NCBI GenBank assembly: GCA_964036195.1
Contig: OZ038458.1
Location: 19,171,832 to 19,235,831, forward strand
Source of the DNA: Sphaerolaimus hirsutus
Taxonomy: Eukaryota; Nematoda; Chromadorea; Monhysterida; Sphaerolaimidae
Reading direction: 5' to 3'
DNA length: 64,000 nt
A program made the position numbers and the translations under genes. Shown here piece by piece: positions 33,401 to 43,800 of the stretch; position 1 is the stretch's first letter; each line of letters opens with the position of its first letter. The notes under the pieces are model-generated. The model made no database searches, was not told the origin of the DNA, and saw only the letters and a list, made by a program, of their open reading frames with translations.

Positions 33401-36400
33401 CCGCGTGATCAAAAATTCGAAAAGGCCCAAAAAATTTGAAAATGTTTTCGAATTTTCGAATCTTTTTTTGCCATCGTCACTGAATACTGCAACCATGTAC
33501 CGTATTTCCTCGAAATACCCCCAGGGGATGGGGTTTATTTTTTCAGAGGGGGGTTAATTCAGGCGGGTATTTCGAGGAAATACGGTATATGAACATTTTT
33601 TGCACCTGCGTCAATAAATATACAAAGTTGTCATGAGGAACTTGCTCGGGCTGAGTGACACTATCAAACAATACATAGATAATCCCCCACTAATAACTTC
33701 CGCGTGCTCTATGCTCATTGGCTAGCCATTTTTGTGCCTCATATGACTAAGTCCAATGGCGCGGGAATTGCACATAACCCTCACTAGCGCCTTGCGTTCT
33801 CATTGAATTTGGGGTGAGGGGGCACCACCACTCCCAGAGCTTGTAAAATGATAAATCTTTTGATGACTTTTGACACTTTGCATGACATTTGACATTTTGC
33901 AGGGCATTTTACAGAACATTTCACATTTTACAGGGTATTTTACAGAACATTTCACATTTTACAGGGCATTTTACAGGACATTTCACATTTTACAGGGTCA
34001 TTTACAGGACATTTTACAGGGCATTTTACAGAGTTTGGGACCAGGGTGCGTCTGAAAACTCAAGTACCTAGGTAGTCCCCAAACCAAAAGCTCACGCAAA
34101 TTCCATTCTGTACTTGTGCGCTGGCAGCGTGCAGCACTGCAACAGTTGTTTCAATCGGATGCGCACCGATGTTGGTTGAACCCACAGCAATGAAGGGTCA
34201 TCTGTGTCTTTGTCGTACTCGCTGGACATCCCGAACAGCTGCTTGCCTTCCTTGAGGTAGTCGATCAGGTCTGCATGTCGTAATTTCATAATCTAAAGTT
34301 CACCTGAGAAAATGAATTTTCTCGATTTAAATTGTGATGAATTTTCGAATTTGTTTTTTTTGGTTAGCATCAACGTAGGTATACTGAACGGGTAGAACGG
34401 AATACAATGAATACTAACGTATTTTGATGAATAAAACTACATGTTAAATTGCGCAACGAATTCACACAAAGCCAGAGCATGTGATGTGATGAAATGAAAA
34501 CGTTTTTATTTTTTATTCGATAGCATACGGTAGATTTCATTGTAAAGTGTGCTGTCGGTGGATTATAAATACCGGCATCATTCAAACATTAACTCCCCCC
34601 CCCCTCGCGCACCTTTGGTACAGGAAAAGTGGTGCGCGTCGGGCGGGAACAACTTGGGCTCGGTCACGCAGCCCTGCTTGGCGGCGAACGCCCTGGCGAA
34701 GCACTCGTACGCGAGCATGCCGAACGCCCACACCTCCGTTTTGGGGTAGAAGCGACGGGGAACCCCTGCCAACTCGGCGAAGGCGCTGGTGGCCTCGGGT
34801 GCCTGAGGGGGGGGGGGGTTAATTGAGATGGAATTTTTGGTTGACATAGAAATTTTTGGCGATTCGGCTGGATGGAGGGAACCTCTGGCAGATTCTCGGA
34901 TGTTCTCGGCTATAAAAAATACACTGACAAATAGCAATTTTCAAATATCATTTTCACTTGAAAGATTAGCAGTGGGGGTGAATTTTACCAGAATCATAAT
35001 ATAAATTTCGATGCCCATTGTGTAGCGCTTTGTCGCCATTCAATCTTATCCGGTTTCGATTACGCCCAGTCGACTTTTACGTCAACTGACAGGCAGATTT
35101 GCTTGGAAAAATTGTTGTATTTATCGGCAGTTCAGTTGGTACTATATTTGGCACAGCAAAACTTTGTGTAGCCGGTTTAAAAATAAGTACAAGTACAAGT
35201 TTCTAAGTACAAGTTTTGTGCGTCAATCCGCGATTACGGTTTGTTCAAGTAATTTTTGAGCACATAGTAACAGCAATAGCAAAAATATTGTACCAAAATT
35301 CGCCATGGCAGAAGCTCATCCGTCGTCTGGATGTAGGAATCTGAATCGTGTGAAAACTTTTATACTACAAGTAACGCCGCTCAAAAATTCTCCAACCGCT
35401 CACCCGTATTGGGCGCAATCTCGACGGCCAGATTAAAATCGGCCAACTTCACAAAGCAATCGTGCTGCGTGTTCCTGTCGGTGACGAGCACGTTGGCGCA
35501 GGTCTGGGGGCAGTCCCAGACCCTGCAAATGACCCTGTAAGTGTAAAAGACCCTGTAAAATGTCATGTGTCATGTACAATACCCTGTAAAGTGGCTGTGT
35601 ATCCAAACCTTATTATATCATATCCTAATCTTATGTTTTTGTGCCCAAATATTATGTCCACACTGAGACACTTTACAGAGTATTTTACATGACATTTGAC
35701 ACTTTACAGGGTCTTTTACACTTTACCGGGTTTTTTGCCCTTCACAGAGTCTTTTACAGGGTCTTGGGACTGGCACCAGGTCGCGGTGCAACACGCGCCG
35801 CCGCTGCAGGTAGGCGAGCGCGCCGGCCAACTGCCACAGGATGAGCAGAAGTTGCGCCTGCCCCATGCCGCGCTGGTGCTTGCCCGTCACGGGACACCGG
35901 CCGCACTTGCACTTGTATCTGCGTTTTTTTTACGTTTACCCGGGTATCATACGTACATTTATGATGAATTATTAAAATAGAACAAAAATTTGTCTGCTTG
36001 AGCAATTTTGGGTCAAAAGTCCATTGTTTAATTTACCTAGGTATAGTTTTTCAAAGCTCTCCCTGAAATCGATTTGGCGCCATTGTGACGCATTCTAGGG
36101 CTGCTCGTCAGTTGCCAATGGCGCCACTAAAAAAGGCGCCATGGCGCGGTGCCCTCTGGCGCTTTCAGATGGCGCCATTCCATCACTAGTCATGAGTGGG
36201 GCATGAAACAGTAGCAGATAAATCTACCTATTAATTAATGAACCACATGCATTGAAAATTTCAGTGTTATGAATTCCATGACGCTACTCCACTGCGGTTA
36301 CGCAGAGTGGTTGTGCACTTTTGGTATTTTTTATAATTGATGATTGAAAATTTTCGAATTTGCAAAATTTGAAAATTCCAATGAAGATTTCCATCACATA

Positions 36401-39400
36401 GTCCCCGCGAAAAAATTACTCCAAAAAATTGCACGGGAAATATCAAACTCCTCCAAAAATCTCCAATTTTCAAAATCCAGTCACAATTATCTTTCAAATG
36501 TACCCAACCCTCAAACCCCCCCATTAACTTTCTCCCAACTGTTGTATCATCCTTTTTAACATTCCCCTCAGCGCCAGCCCCGAACCGCTTGATGTAACGC
36601 TCCAAATCTCCGTAAACAGCCAGCTGCAGGACTACTGCCAGACTTGTAGCCGACGGGCGAAAAACACCGTAGCACGGCAGAATGTGCGGGTGCCGCAGAC
36701 GTTTCATTATCACTGCTTCTCTGGGGGGGGGGGGTATTTGGGGGGGGGTTGGGGGGGGGGTTAAGTGGATGGGAGTGTTTATGTGTGGGTTTCGTTCAGA
36801 GTGGAATGATTTATTCTCCGTAAAGAACGAGTTGAAAACCTTAGGCTCTGATGCCAGTCGCGCACCCTGGAAAATGTTTGATGGCATGCCAAATATCCGG
36901 AAAAAAATATCTCCTATATTCACCAAACAGTTAACATTCAGGTTTCAGTAGAGGTTTATCACAAAAAATGCACCCGTGCCTACATATGATAGCAATTCGG
37001 TCAGTGCAAGTGCCGCAAATTTACCTAATTAGCTGCATCGGTGCATCGCAGAGTACTGTCTCTTTGAAGTCGATATACAGGGTGATGGAGTTTAGGTGCC
37101 CCGGATGTTTGAGTATTTGCATAACTATTGATATTATTTAGTACAATCTTAAATTTGATGCCATTATAACCATGATTATAGAGCATGAAAGTCAAGCAAG
37201 CTTGACTTTTACGACCCAAAATACTCATTTTAAACATCACAAGGTTTTCGAGTGGCAGCTTCAAAAGATGCAAAATGGTAAAGCGACTTCAATGGGCGCC
37301 AAAAATCAATCATCGCGCACTTAGCGGCAGCGAGCGCGCTGCGCGGCGACTTTGCGCCCGCCACGGCCGCCGAGGGCGACTGCGCCACGCACTTGCATAT
37401 GCGCACTGACGTCCGTTTGGCCAGAACGTCCTGCGCGGTATGATACCCGGCTGTATGCAGATTGCGCACACCTGTATGCAGGTTTTGCTGCTGAATACCG
37501 TGTTATTGTACTTAATTCGTAAAATTCCCCGGCAGGTTGTAACAGCGCAATAAAGGATGCAAACATTTCAAAAATACCTAAGCAAATTACAAATTCACAT
37601 AAAAACAAGCGATTCATGAACATCTATCAGAAATTTGTTGTTTTTCTGATTGAAAATGAATGTTTGTTTTTTGAAAACACATTTAGGTAGGTTGAATATA
37701 TTTTTACCACTCATCTTACCTATTTACATCCATAAGTTAATAACAGCGCCAGTTTCTCTTACCAACTTGGGCGTTTTCAAGCAGGGTTGGCAAAATCTCA
37801 GAAAAAATAAAAAAAAAATGGAAAATTGAAGAATAAAATAAAATAAAATAAAATAGAAAATTAATAAAATAAAAATACAATTTTACTAAAATTCGAATTT
37901 TTGTAAAATTTTAGTAAAATTGTACTAAAATTCCAATTTTTGTACAGTTTAAGTGAAATTTTACAAAAACTCGAGTGTCTGTAAAATTCTATAAAAGTTT
38001 TCCATCCTGTTGCTTAGGATTCTAGCTGCCAATTTGCAGAACTGGTGCCTTGTTGTTGCTTTCATTGTTGTGATTGAAAAATATTTTTGCTCAAAATTGC
38101 AAATTTTCTCAGTTAAGATTAACTGTAAAGATTTTTAAGTTAATCTCAAATTGCAAACAGCAAATCTTTATTTATATTTTCACCCAAAGAATCACTAATT
38201 TATGTGATTTTCCTCCCATTTTCTCCATTCCACACCTTGAAAAAGCTTATAGGTATATTGAATCATGCAAGCCCCCCCCCCAAATAAAAATTTTTTTGCT
38301 ATCTTCGTCCGGGAGGAGCAATTAGTATTAGCTATCATATCCATCCGGCCCCTGTGAGGGTCAAAATTCAAGATCCCTGTGTCGCAACCCATGTCACAAG
38401 TCCACATAAATTTTTTTTGTATTCATATGCATGCTTCTAGTGTGCACATTGTTTTATGGCCTTGCATCCAAGATTCCGATTTTTTGTAAAAATTTTGTAA
38501 AATATTTGTAAACTTTTTGTAAAACGGTTTCATTTTATTTCATTAATGACATTTCAAAACAAAATAAAATGAAACATGAATAAAATTAAAAAAAAATACA
38601 ATTTTAAACTAAAAAAAAATACAATTTCAGTAAAAAGAATTTTACTGAAACCAACCATGTTTTCAAGCGATGTAATTATCAATCACAATTCTCCAAAAAA
38701 AAACTTAGGTACACACTTTCGATTTGCAACCCACCGAGCGCATAATCTGAATGTGACTGAGCACTGGTTCATTGGGGAATAAGTCGTCCGACGTGAGCAC
38801 AACTTTGTTATAGGGATTTGATTTTTTATCTTCCCCCTCATCCTTATCCTTTCCGAGAGTCTTTGGTTCGCTGCGCGCCGTTTTTTTCCGTTTTTTTTTT
38901 CAAACACATTTTTGCAGTGCACGCACTGCACTACATTTGTGTTGCACTCAGGGGTGCAGTGTGGTTAGCATTGCAAAATGGCTGATTTTTAGAATATTTA
39001 TATCTCTAAAATATTATTTCTCTTCGAAAATCTGTCAATAAAGAATAAGATCTCTTCGGTTGAAACTGGAAAAAAATATAAAAATGAACAAAATAAATAA
39101 ATATATACACAGAACAATTTTTATATTTGAAATATCCCAAAAAGAAAATATACATTTCTTAAAAATACAATCATAATATTAAGAACCTTTCCGGAAAAAA
39201 TGGTCAAATACACAGAAATACGTTTTCAAAAATAACAGTTTCAAACATTTTTGCAGTGCCAAATGCGTACGCTTACCGAAATAGTGCGGGAAAACCGTCG
39301 GTGACCACCCCCTGGACGCCCTTGGCCGTGGGCGGCGACCGGTTACGTTGCTGCTTTTTGTCGTCCGACGAGCTCCTGAGTTGTTTTTTACTTCGCCCAT

Positions 39401-40650
39401 TGCCGTGTTTGGTATCTACCGGCTAGCGAGGGCAAACACGTTTTCGCACTTTTAGGGGTTTTCATTTTTTAAATGTGTGAAATTTTGAGAATTTTTAAAC
39501 ACTTTTCGGAGTTTACTCTACATAATCTATAAAGAGTGGATTCACCCTTTCGCCACAATGTAATTATGTGCGCACCCTTTTAACTCCGGTTTGAATGCGG
39601 TTCTCGACGAACGCTGATCATCCGCGCCAGTGATTGGTTCATCCTTCAATTGATCGTCCAAACCCGCGATTGGGCCATCCTTCACGAGTGAGGGAAAATT
39701 TGTGATTTTGTGAAGAATTTTCCACTGACAAGTGATCAAAAGTGACAACAAAAGTAACACTTGTCACTTTTCATATCATTTCAAATTAATTTTTCGAAAC
39801 TTTTCTTGTCACCTCCTACCGTGTGCATTTCGACGTAAGACCACTAGCCTACTGAAAACCCGCTAGTCATGTAGACCCGCCAGTCATGTATATCAGGAGG
39901 AATTAGCACAGCACATGGGTTATCAGCAGCGGATTTACATGACCTTGGGTTGCATCATGTTTGCACTCTTGGTGTTGTTGTCACACTTATGACACCACTC
40001 AAAGAAAAATTGAAAAACTACCCAAATCACTTGCATTTGTGTTATTCAATTCTTCAAAATAATGACAACAACGATGCAAGTGAACAAGCACTGCAAGCTT
40101 TGAACAGCTTTCATGCTATGTACTCTACTCATCATGTAAACCCGCTGCCACAAACACCTGTGCTCTACTAATCCCCCTAAAATACATGACTGGCGGGTCT
40201 ACATGACTGGCGGGTGTACATAACTACAGGCTACAGATTTCAACCACGACACCTGCTGCTGTTCATTTTGAGGTGGTTTTGATTTTTCTTTGGATTTTCC
40301 TTTTGACTCTTTTTTAGTTTTCGCTGTAGTCTTCGATTTTGCTGTCGATTTGGTTTTGGATTTGGCCTTGAACATTTTGAATTTTTCCTCGGCGAGTTCG
40401 GTTGCGCTTTTTGCCCAGTAGTGACTGTCGGGGCCTTGGGATTTTTGGAATCTCGCCACTAGCTCGTTTATTTTATTTTATTAGCTCTAATGGTGGTTAT
40501 TTATAGTTCCAATGAGGAAATTGAGAGTGTCTCTTTTCGGGGACGTGTTTTTTGCGACGGAACACACGAACGAAACATTGAATATAGAATATCCCACATA
40601 AGAAGATAACAAAAAAGCCTGACTAAGTCAACGTATTTACATTCTTCCAT
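27452..40650 (-). CDS. Protein kinase, tyrosine-kinase-like, DFN in place of DFG (multi-exon)
   Basis: Exons in transcription order: 40641-40650 (start, tentative), 40253-40458, 39576-39724, 39277-39375, 38735-38870, 37321-37430, 36561-36720, 35777-35911, 35404-35503, [activation-loop piece unresolved], 34613-34802, 34096-34270, 32234-32380, 31160-31286, 29529-29781, 27452-27606. N-terminus: Lys-rich, charged. Kinase core: candidate beta-3 Lys in AAVAGAK, alpha-C EAVIMKRLRHPHIL, hinge LQLAVYGDLERYI, an unusual CKCGRC insert, catalytic loop LHRDLTCANVLV (HRD and N intact), KLADFNLA where DFG should stand, APEA, KTEVWAFGMLAYE, and the closing RMEFAELRCELSQLL. The tail is acidic then basic, ending at TGA 27452-27454. 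DFN could impair Mg binding or activation-loop dynamics, so activity is uncertain. The exon H to J junction does not close in phase, so a short exon is missing. Intron 35504-35776 is an introner-like element. The kinase identity is firm; the subfamily is not assigned. Confidence 0.75.
28231..28725. repeat. TAGGGTTGGCAA-type element with AAACGTAAA repeats
   Basis: Begins TAGGGTTGGCAAGCGATTTT, a terminus seen in hAT-like elements. The interior repeats AAACGTAAA, TTTTTACTC and CTCGAGTA words in both orientations. The right end (CGATTTTTTTAATTGCTAGC) is approximate. It lies in the last intron of the kinase. Confidence 0.45.
29900..30150. promoter_or_regulatory. CpG-rich stretch in kinase intron
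   Basis: A local CpG-dense block (GGCGCGCCGCTGCGCATG, GACGCGGCGC, CGCCCGCGCG) in otherwise A/T-rich intron DNA, just upstream of the 29529-29781 exon. It could be an internal promoter or unmethylated regulatory element. The reading frames on both strands look non-biological. Weak call. Confidence 0.25.
30704..30753. repeat. Perfect 50-bp palindrome
   Basis: 25-bp arms TAGTTGATTGAACTTACTAC AAGTT and their exact complement meet with no loop at 30728/30729. Not part of any repeat family seen elsewhere in the window. Confidence 0.9.
30928..31130. mobile_element. TGTAAAATGTCAAA-family inverted-repeat element (introner family), copy 1
   Basis: Left end CCCTGGGGACAATCCAAC, right end TTTACAGGGTGCGGGACTGCC, with TTGACATTTTAC-type words near both termini. 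It lies 30 bp downstream of the donor of kinase exon 31160-31286. Confidence 0.7.
31974..32192. mobile_element. AGTTGACATC-family MITE
   Basis: Ends GACCCACACACTAGTTGAC and GTCAACTAATGTGTGCGGGC. The interior shares GATGCTTTAAAAATATTGTG with the other copies. In a kinase intron. Confidence 0.8.
32491..32989. mobile_element. TGAAGGGTGTGCTTC inverted-repeat element
   Basis: The ends TGAAGGGTGTGCTTCTTTCT and AGAAGCACACCCTTCA, with following ACCGATCTACA words, form about 38-bp inverted termini around a 499-bp noncoding body. In the kinase intron between 32380 and 34096. Confidence 0.75.
33498..33587. repeat. ACCGTATTTCCTCGAATAA-family, 90-bp hairpin copy
   Basis: TACCGTATTTCCTCGAAATA and TATTTCGAGGAAATACGGTA are perfect inverted ends around G-rich spacers. 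The shortest and best-preserved copy of the family. Confidence 0.8.
33886..34050. repeat. TTTTACAGGGCATTT tandem/right-arm copy of the introner family
   Basis: About five tandem units of CATTTTACAGGGCATTTTACA ending TTTGGGACCAGG, which corresponds to the right arm of the TGTAAAATGTCAAA family; no matching left arm. Confidence 0.6.
35504..35776 (-). mobile_element. Introner-like intron: inverted-repeat element that is exactly the intron
   Basis: 273 bp. On the minus strand it reads 5' GTGCCAGTCCCAAGACCC ... GGGTCTGGGACTGCCCCCAG 3'. The flanking exons join in frame as HRDL/TCANVLV, the kinase catalytic loop, so the splice sites are strongly constrained, and both lie inside the element's terminal repeats. 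The body repeats CTGTAAAAGACCC and AATGTCATG words and matches 53258-53565, including the ATCCAAATCTTAT core. Members at 48447-48646 and 57472-57653 have the same termini. A 5-bp direct repeat ACCTG flanks the junction in the exons. Confidence 0.85.
36060..36190. repeat. GGCGCCATT repeat cluster
   Basis: Several copies of TGGCGCCAT/AAGGCGCCATGGCGC in both orientations. A similar cluster lies at 53038-53165. Origin unknown. Confidence 0.5.
37785..38720. repeat. A/T-rich low-complexity intron DNA with TE remnants
   Basis: Starts GCAGGGTTGGCAAAATCTC (hAT-like terminus), then (AAAAT)n at 37830-37870 and repeated AATTTTTGTAAAATTTTA words. A right-half hAT-MITE remnant (AGCAATTAGTATTAGCTATC) lies at 38265-38395. 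No exon seen. Confidence 0.5.
39848..40230. mobile_element. TAGTCATGTAGACCCGC inverted-repeat element, copy 2
   Basis: About 95-bp inverted ends, each made of tandem CCCGCCAGTCATGTA units (left) or the complement (right), with a noncoding core. 383 bp. The right end is about 20 bp from the splice donor of kinase exon 40253-40458. Confidence 0.8.
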
Positions 40651-40879
40651 ACGTCCTTTGAATAAGACAGAGAAGGATATCGTCAGAGAAGTTACATGTC
40701 AGTAAATTTCTTACAAGTCGTCCGATAGAATACCCTTTCATCACACATAGTTATGTAGGTATTTACTTTTTGTGATGCTTATTCAAGGATGTACGGCGAA
40801 TAAAACGCGATATCACTGCCGAATCAACGCAAATCACAGAGAAAATGGTGTCAATTCAATTCATCTGCTGAAATCACAC

Positions 40880-43800
40880 TCAAACACTGCTTTCAAGTCT
40901 GAACGGGAACTGCGCGCCCACAGACGGCGGCCGAGAATCACTGGGCGAATTTACCGGCGGCGGCACTGTTCTGGGCGACTCGCACGCGGCCGCGTCGGCG
41001 CTCACGGGCTGCGAACTGTCGCGCCGCTCTGCCGCCGACGCGGAGCGCACAGTGGTTGGCTGCTCCTGTTGCTGCCGCTCATCCGGCGTGGCGGCGCGCG
41101 CGCTGAGCGCCGCGGCGGCCGGTGGATCGTCGTCGACGTCGGCCGCTGTAGTAGCGCCGCCGCTGCCGCCGGCCACCTTGGCGATGGCCCAACGCGACAG
41201 CCGGCCGACGAACGACTTGCGTCTGCGGCGGCCGGGCGCCGATTTGTCGCCGCGCTGCTGCGGCTGCGTGGCCGCAGCATCCTCGGTGTCGTCCTCGTAG
41301 TAGTAATCGTCGTCCAGGTCGTCGTCGCTGGTCGATCCCACACTGCTGGTGGGCGCGCCGGCGACGATCACGCAGCCGGCGCCCGCGCTCGACTCGCCGT
41401 CCGAGCTGCTCTGGTCCTCGAGCGGCGGCATGTCGCTGGTGTCCTCGTCGCACGCGGCGCACGGCTGCGGCAGTTCGCCCACAGTCGCCTGCTGCCGCGG
41501 AGCGGCCATCTCGGCAACGGCGGCGCCGCTGAGACCGGTCGCGTCCAGGTGCATGGCCGCCGGCGCCGACACTCTGGCGCGGGCGTCGTGCGACTGCGCG
41601 TTGGCGCCGCTGCCGCTCGGGCCGGGAATGTCGCTCACAGCGCGCTGAGCGTCGGCTGAGGTGCCGAGCGAGCGCAGCTGAACGTAGCTGCTGGGCGGCA
41701 CTGATGGGTGCTTCAGGGCGTCGTCGTAGGTGGGCGGCGCTTCAAGGACGCTCATCTGCAAAGTGATTATCATGAGACTCAACCTGACGAATGTTTAATA
41801 GCAATCGAAACTGTATGCACTTGTTCCTGCCGGGGCAGTCCCGCACCATGTAAAGCTTCGTGTAAAATATCAAATGCCATGAAAAATGTCATACGATGTT
41901 CTCAAATGTCATGCAAAATGTCAATAGCCCGTAATAATCTTTTTTATTTTGTTTGACATTTTTGACACTTGAAATGAAATTTTACAGGGTGCAGTTACCA
42001 GTAGACACAGAGTTATGGCATTAATCCGGCAATATGTTAAGTTCAATTTCGGGGTCAGCCTTTTTTCACACAATTCGCTTCGCTACCGGTACCACACTCC
42101 AATAAAAAAAAAATAAAAAACATCATCTCACTCACATCAGCCTCGGGCAGCACATAAAACCTCCGATCGCCAATAGTCTGTATACTAGGCGGCGCCCTAT
42201 ACGCCGCGGCTGAAGTAGGCTCGCCCACGGCGGCCAGCGTGGACGACGCGTCAGCCCAGGCGAGCTCGGCACCGCCGCCGGCAGTGTCGTGGACGCGACG
42301 GCCGGCCGCGTGGCCAACGGCGCCCAGGCGACGCAGAAGGCGCCGCCGGTAGAGACGCGCCACGAAGATCATCACCTGTGGTCAGAGTTTTTAGTGGGTA
42401 TTTACGTCTACTCTGAAAAACTGCGTCCTGGGTAAATAGGTACTCATGGGAACAATACTTTAATTGTACCAGTACCCATCTGTACGCATACCTTCTCATC
42501 AGTGCTGGGTACTTCTGAGTATTTCAGAAAATTCAAATATGCACACAAAAAGCAAAAAGTGATTATGTATAAATATTTTCACATGCAATTTGTTCTTAGA
42601 ATGCAGGCATAGATCGTCTCAACCTAGTGTCACTTACATCAAGCGCCCATGTACCCACAAATGAGCGATTTTACGCCCCCCTTATACAAAAATCCACGAT
42701 TTACTCAAAAAAATACTTAAAAATTACCTGATAGAAATCTCACTGCTGCACGCCGTATTTACGACTACCAATTCAGGTTCACCGTTCTTCACGTGATGTT
42801 TTACTTTCACACACAGAAGAGTTTCTCATCCTAGCAGATGGTAAAGCACTCAGTTGTCCTCCCCCAAACCAACGGTGATCAAGAGCAGCACGATGAGCAC
42901 CAAGGCGGACACGACGACGGCGAGCGCGCCGGCGGGCACGGCCGCGTGGCTGGTGTTCGACCCGCCGCGGTACTCGCCGCCCACGCGCCCGTTGTTCCAA
43001 TTGGAATGCGGCCCATTGGCCGCTCCGCCAGACGCGCCGCTGCATTGAGGTCTGCGAGGGCGAGGTGAGTTGATTTGTGTGAGATTTTATTGGCGGGATG
43101 GTTTTTGGATCGTTCGATTATTGGTTGCTAATCATATGATTTCACGTGGAATGAGACGGGCTTCCCGAAAAATTGTCGGGCAAATTCAATCGCTCGTTGT
43201 TTGGATGTATTTATTGTTTGGATGTGTCAGTGGTCGTGACAGAACGGCAATCGACAATGATTTTTACTTGACATTTGCCGTATATCCTTGAATAAGACCT
43301 CCCCTTTGAATAACTCCCCCTGTTGGCCAGGTGAGGAAAAAATAACTCCTCCCCTTGAATAACTCTCCTACCCTTGAATAACTGTCCTCTCTTGACTAAC
43401 TCCCCCCTCTGGGTATTTGGTATGTGTATCCACAATGTGTATTTGAATTATTCACATTTTAGCATAAATAGGTAGGTACCTTGTTTTGGTGGTTGTTTAA
43501 CTGTTGAATACCTGATTACATGAGTTCATGCAATGCATTCATAGAATGAATAAAGTGAATATTCCCGAGAGAAAAATACCCCCCCCCCCCTTGAACCCCG
43601 TGAATAACACCCCCTCCAAAACTTCTGACGAAGTATTAACTCCCCTGGGGTATTATTCGAGGTTATACGGTATACTTAAAAACCATTCACCTGCCCACCA
43701 CACTCCTCTCATCACTATAATCCCCACAATGGTCATGTCTATCACATCTCAGCGCGCCAGCAATACACCTGCCATTAGCGCAATGGAAATCTGCATCCGG

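Noticed and set aside
34883-34909. 27-nt microexon (ENIRESARG) that could supply the kinase activation loop.
   Set aside because: It enters in the right phase from exon 35404-35503 but leaves in phase 1, whereas the APEA exon needs phase 0. Left out of the model.
40772-41659. 295-codon + strand ORF opposite the last receptor exon.
   Set aside because: It is the antisense shadow of a G+C-rich coding exon, with Arg/Ala/Gly-rich low-complexity translation and no splice or start context.
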